Shown here: piece after piece, positions 38,301-38,459 of the stretch
Position numbering within the stretch: the first letter of the stretch is position 1
How the letters are laid out: each line of letters opens with the position of its first letter
DNA from: a virus
Virus record (IMG/VR): IMGVR_UViG_3300031566_000166
Coordinates: 1-38,459 of that record
Direction: 5' to 3' (one strand)
Length of the DNA: 38,459 bases
The notes under the pieces: model-generated
What the model was told of the DNA's origin: nothing
Databases searched by the model: none
The model's input: the letters and a program-made list of their open reading frames with translations, nothing else
Translations under genes and position numbers: made by a program

Positions 38301-38459
38301 TAATGTGAAAGCTGGCATGATGAACACATGTTGGTGCTTTTGCATAGCAGGGCATCAGCAACACAGGGGGGTTTTGGTTGGCTCCTTTATCCCCCTCTCA
38401 TTTAACACAAGACACAAGGTGCATTATGGGTCCATACGAAATAAGAACAAGGTTTGAGG
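38301..38459 (+). other. Mostly non-coding end region, possible short open frames
   Basis: No well-supported gene is visible. A 45-codon frame begins at ATG 38320 and ends at 38457, with no clear ribosome binding site. A second start, ATG 38426, has AAGGTG before it and runs off the end. If the ends join, it would give a 19-residue peptide ending at base 26. A GGGGGG stretch near 38366 and CCCCC near 38391 could pair weakly. Confidence 0.35.

Overview
The window looks like the near-complete genome of a tailed bacteriophage with a siphovirus-type tail. It encodes terminase, a Mu-like head module, a tape measure protein, tail tube and fibre genes, and no host housekeeping genes. AGGAG-type ribosome binding sites, sigma70-type promoters and four Sec-type signal peptides point to a bacterial, probably Gram-negative, host; the host itself cannot be named from the sequence. 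I see no tRNA, rRNA, CRISPR array or insertion sequence.

Layout. Positions 1-2712 (+): a DEDD-type exonuclease, small proteins, and an actin-like ParM/ParR-type segregation pair. Positions 27655-2714 (-): the late region, read leftward. Its order is small accessory genes with a possible ADP-ribosyltransferase-fold protein, candidate small terminase, large terminase, portal-MuF fusion, protease/scaffold, decoration protein, major capsid protein, connector, tail tube, a tail chaperone with a programmed -1 frameshift, tape measure, baseplate, fibres, and a candidate holin. A three-gene (+) cassette at 23171-23891, with its own promoter and a palindromic operator, interrupts the late region in the opposite orientation. 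Positions 31424-27857 (-): a Cro/CI-type repressor operon that includes a membrane-anchored FtsK/HerA-like ATPase. Positions 31452-38459 (+): the early and replication region, with a PD-(D/E)XK-like nuclease, HTH proteins, a DnaB-N/RepA-like helicase followed by a GATAC repeat cluster (likely origin or centromere), a GIY-YIG/HTH protein, a paralogous pair of unknown proteins, a Dam-type methylase and a MazG-type pyrophosphohydrolase.

How it works together. If the two ends join, the genome has two large transcription units diverging from the repressor region near 31.45 kb and converging at 2712/2714. There is no recognisable integrase, but there are ParM/ParR-like genes, a repressor, a replicative helicase with iteron-like repeats and a membrane DNA-pump-like ATPase. 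The simplest reading is a temperate phage-plasmid that is maintained and segregated as an extrachromosomal element; this is an inference. The most unusual points are four signal-peptide proteins inside the structural clusters, two consensus promoters placed so that terminase and portal mRNAs should be leaderless, a textbook -1 frameshift signal, and a portal-MuF fusion. I do not recognise an endolysin.
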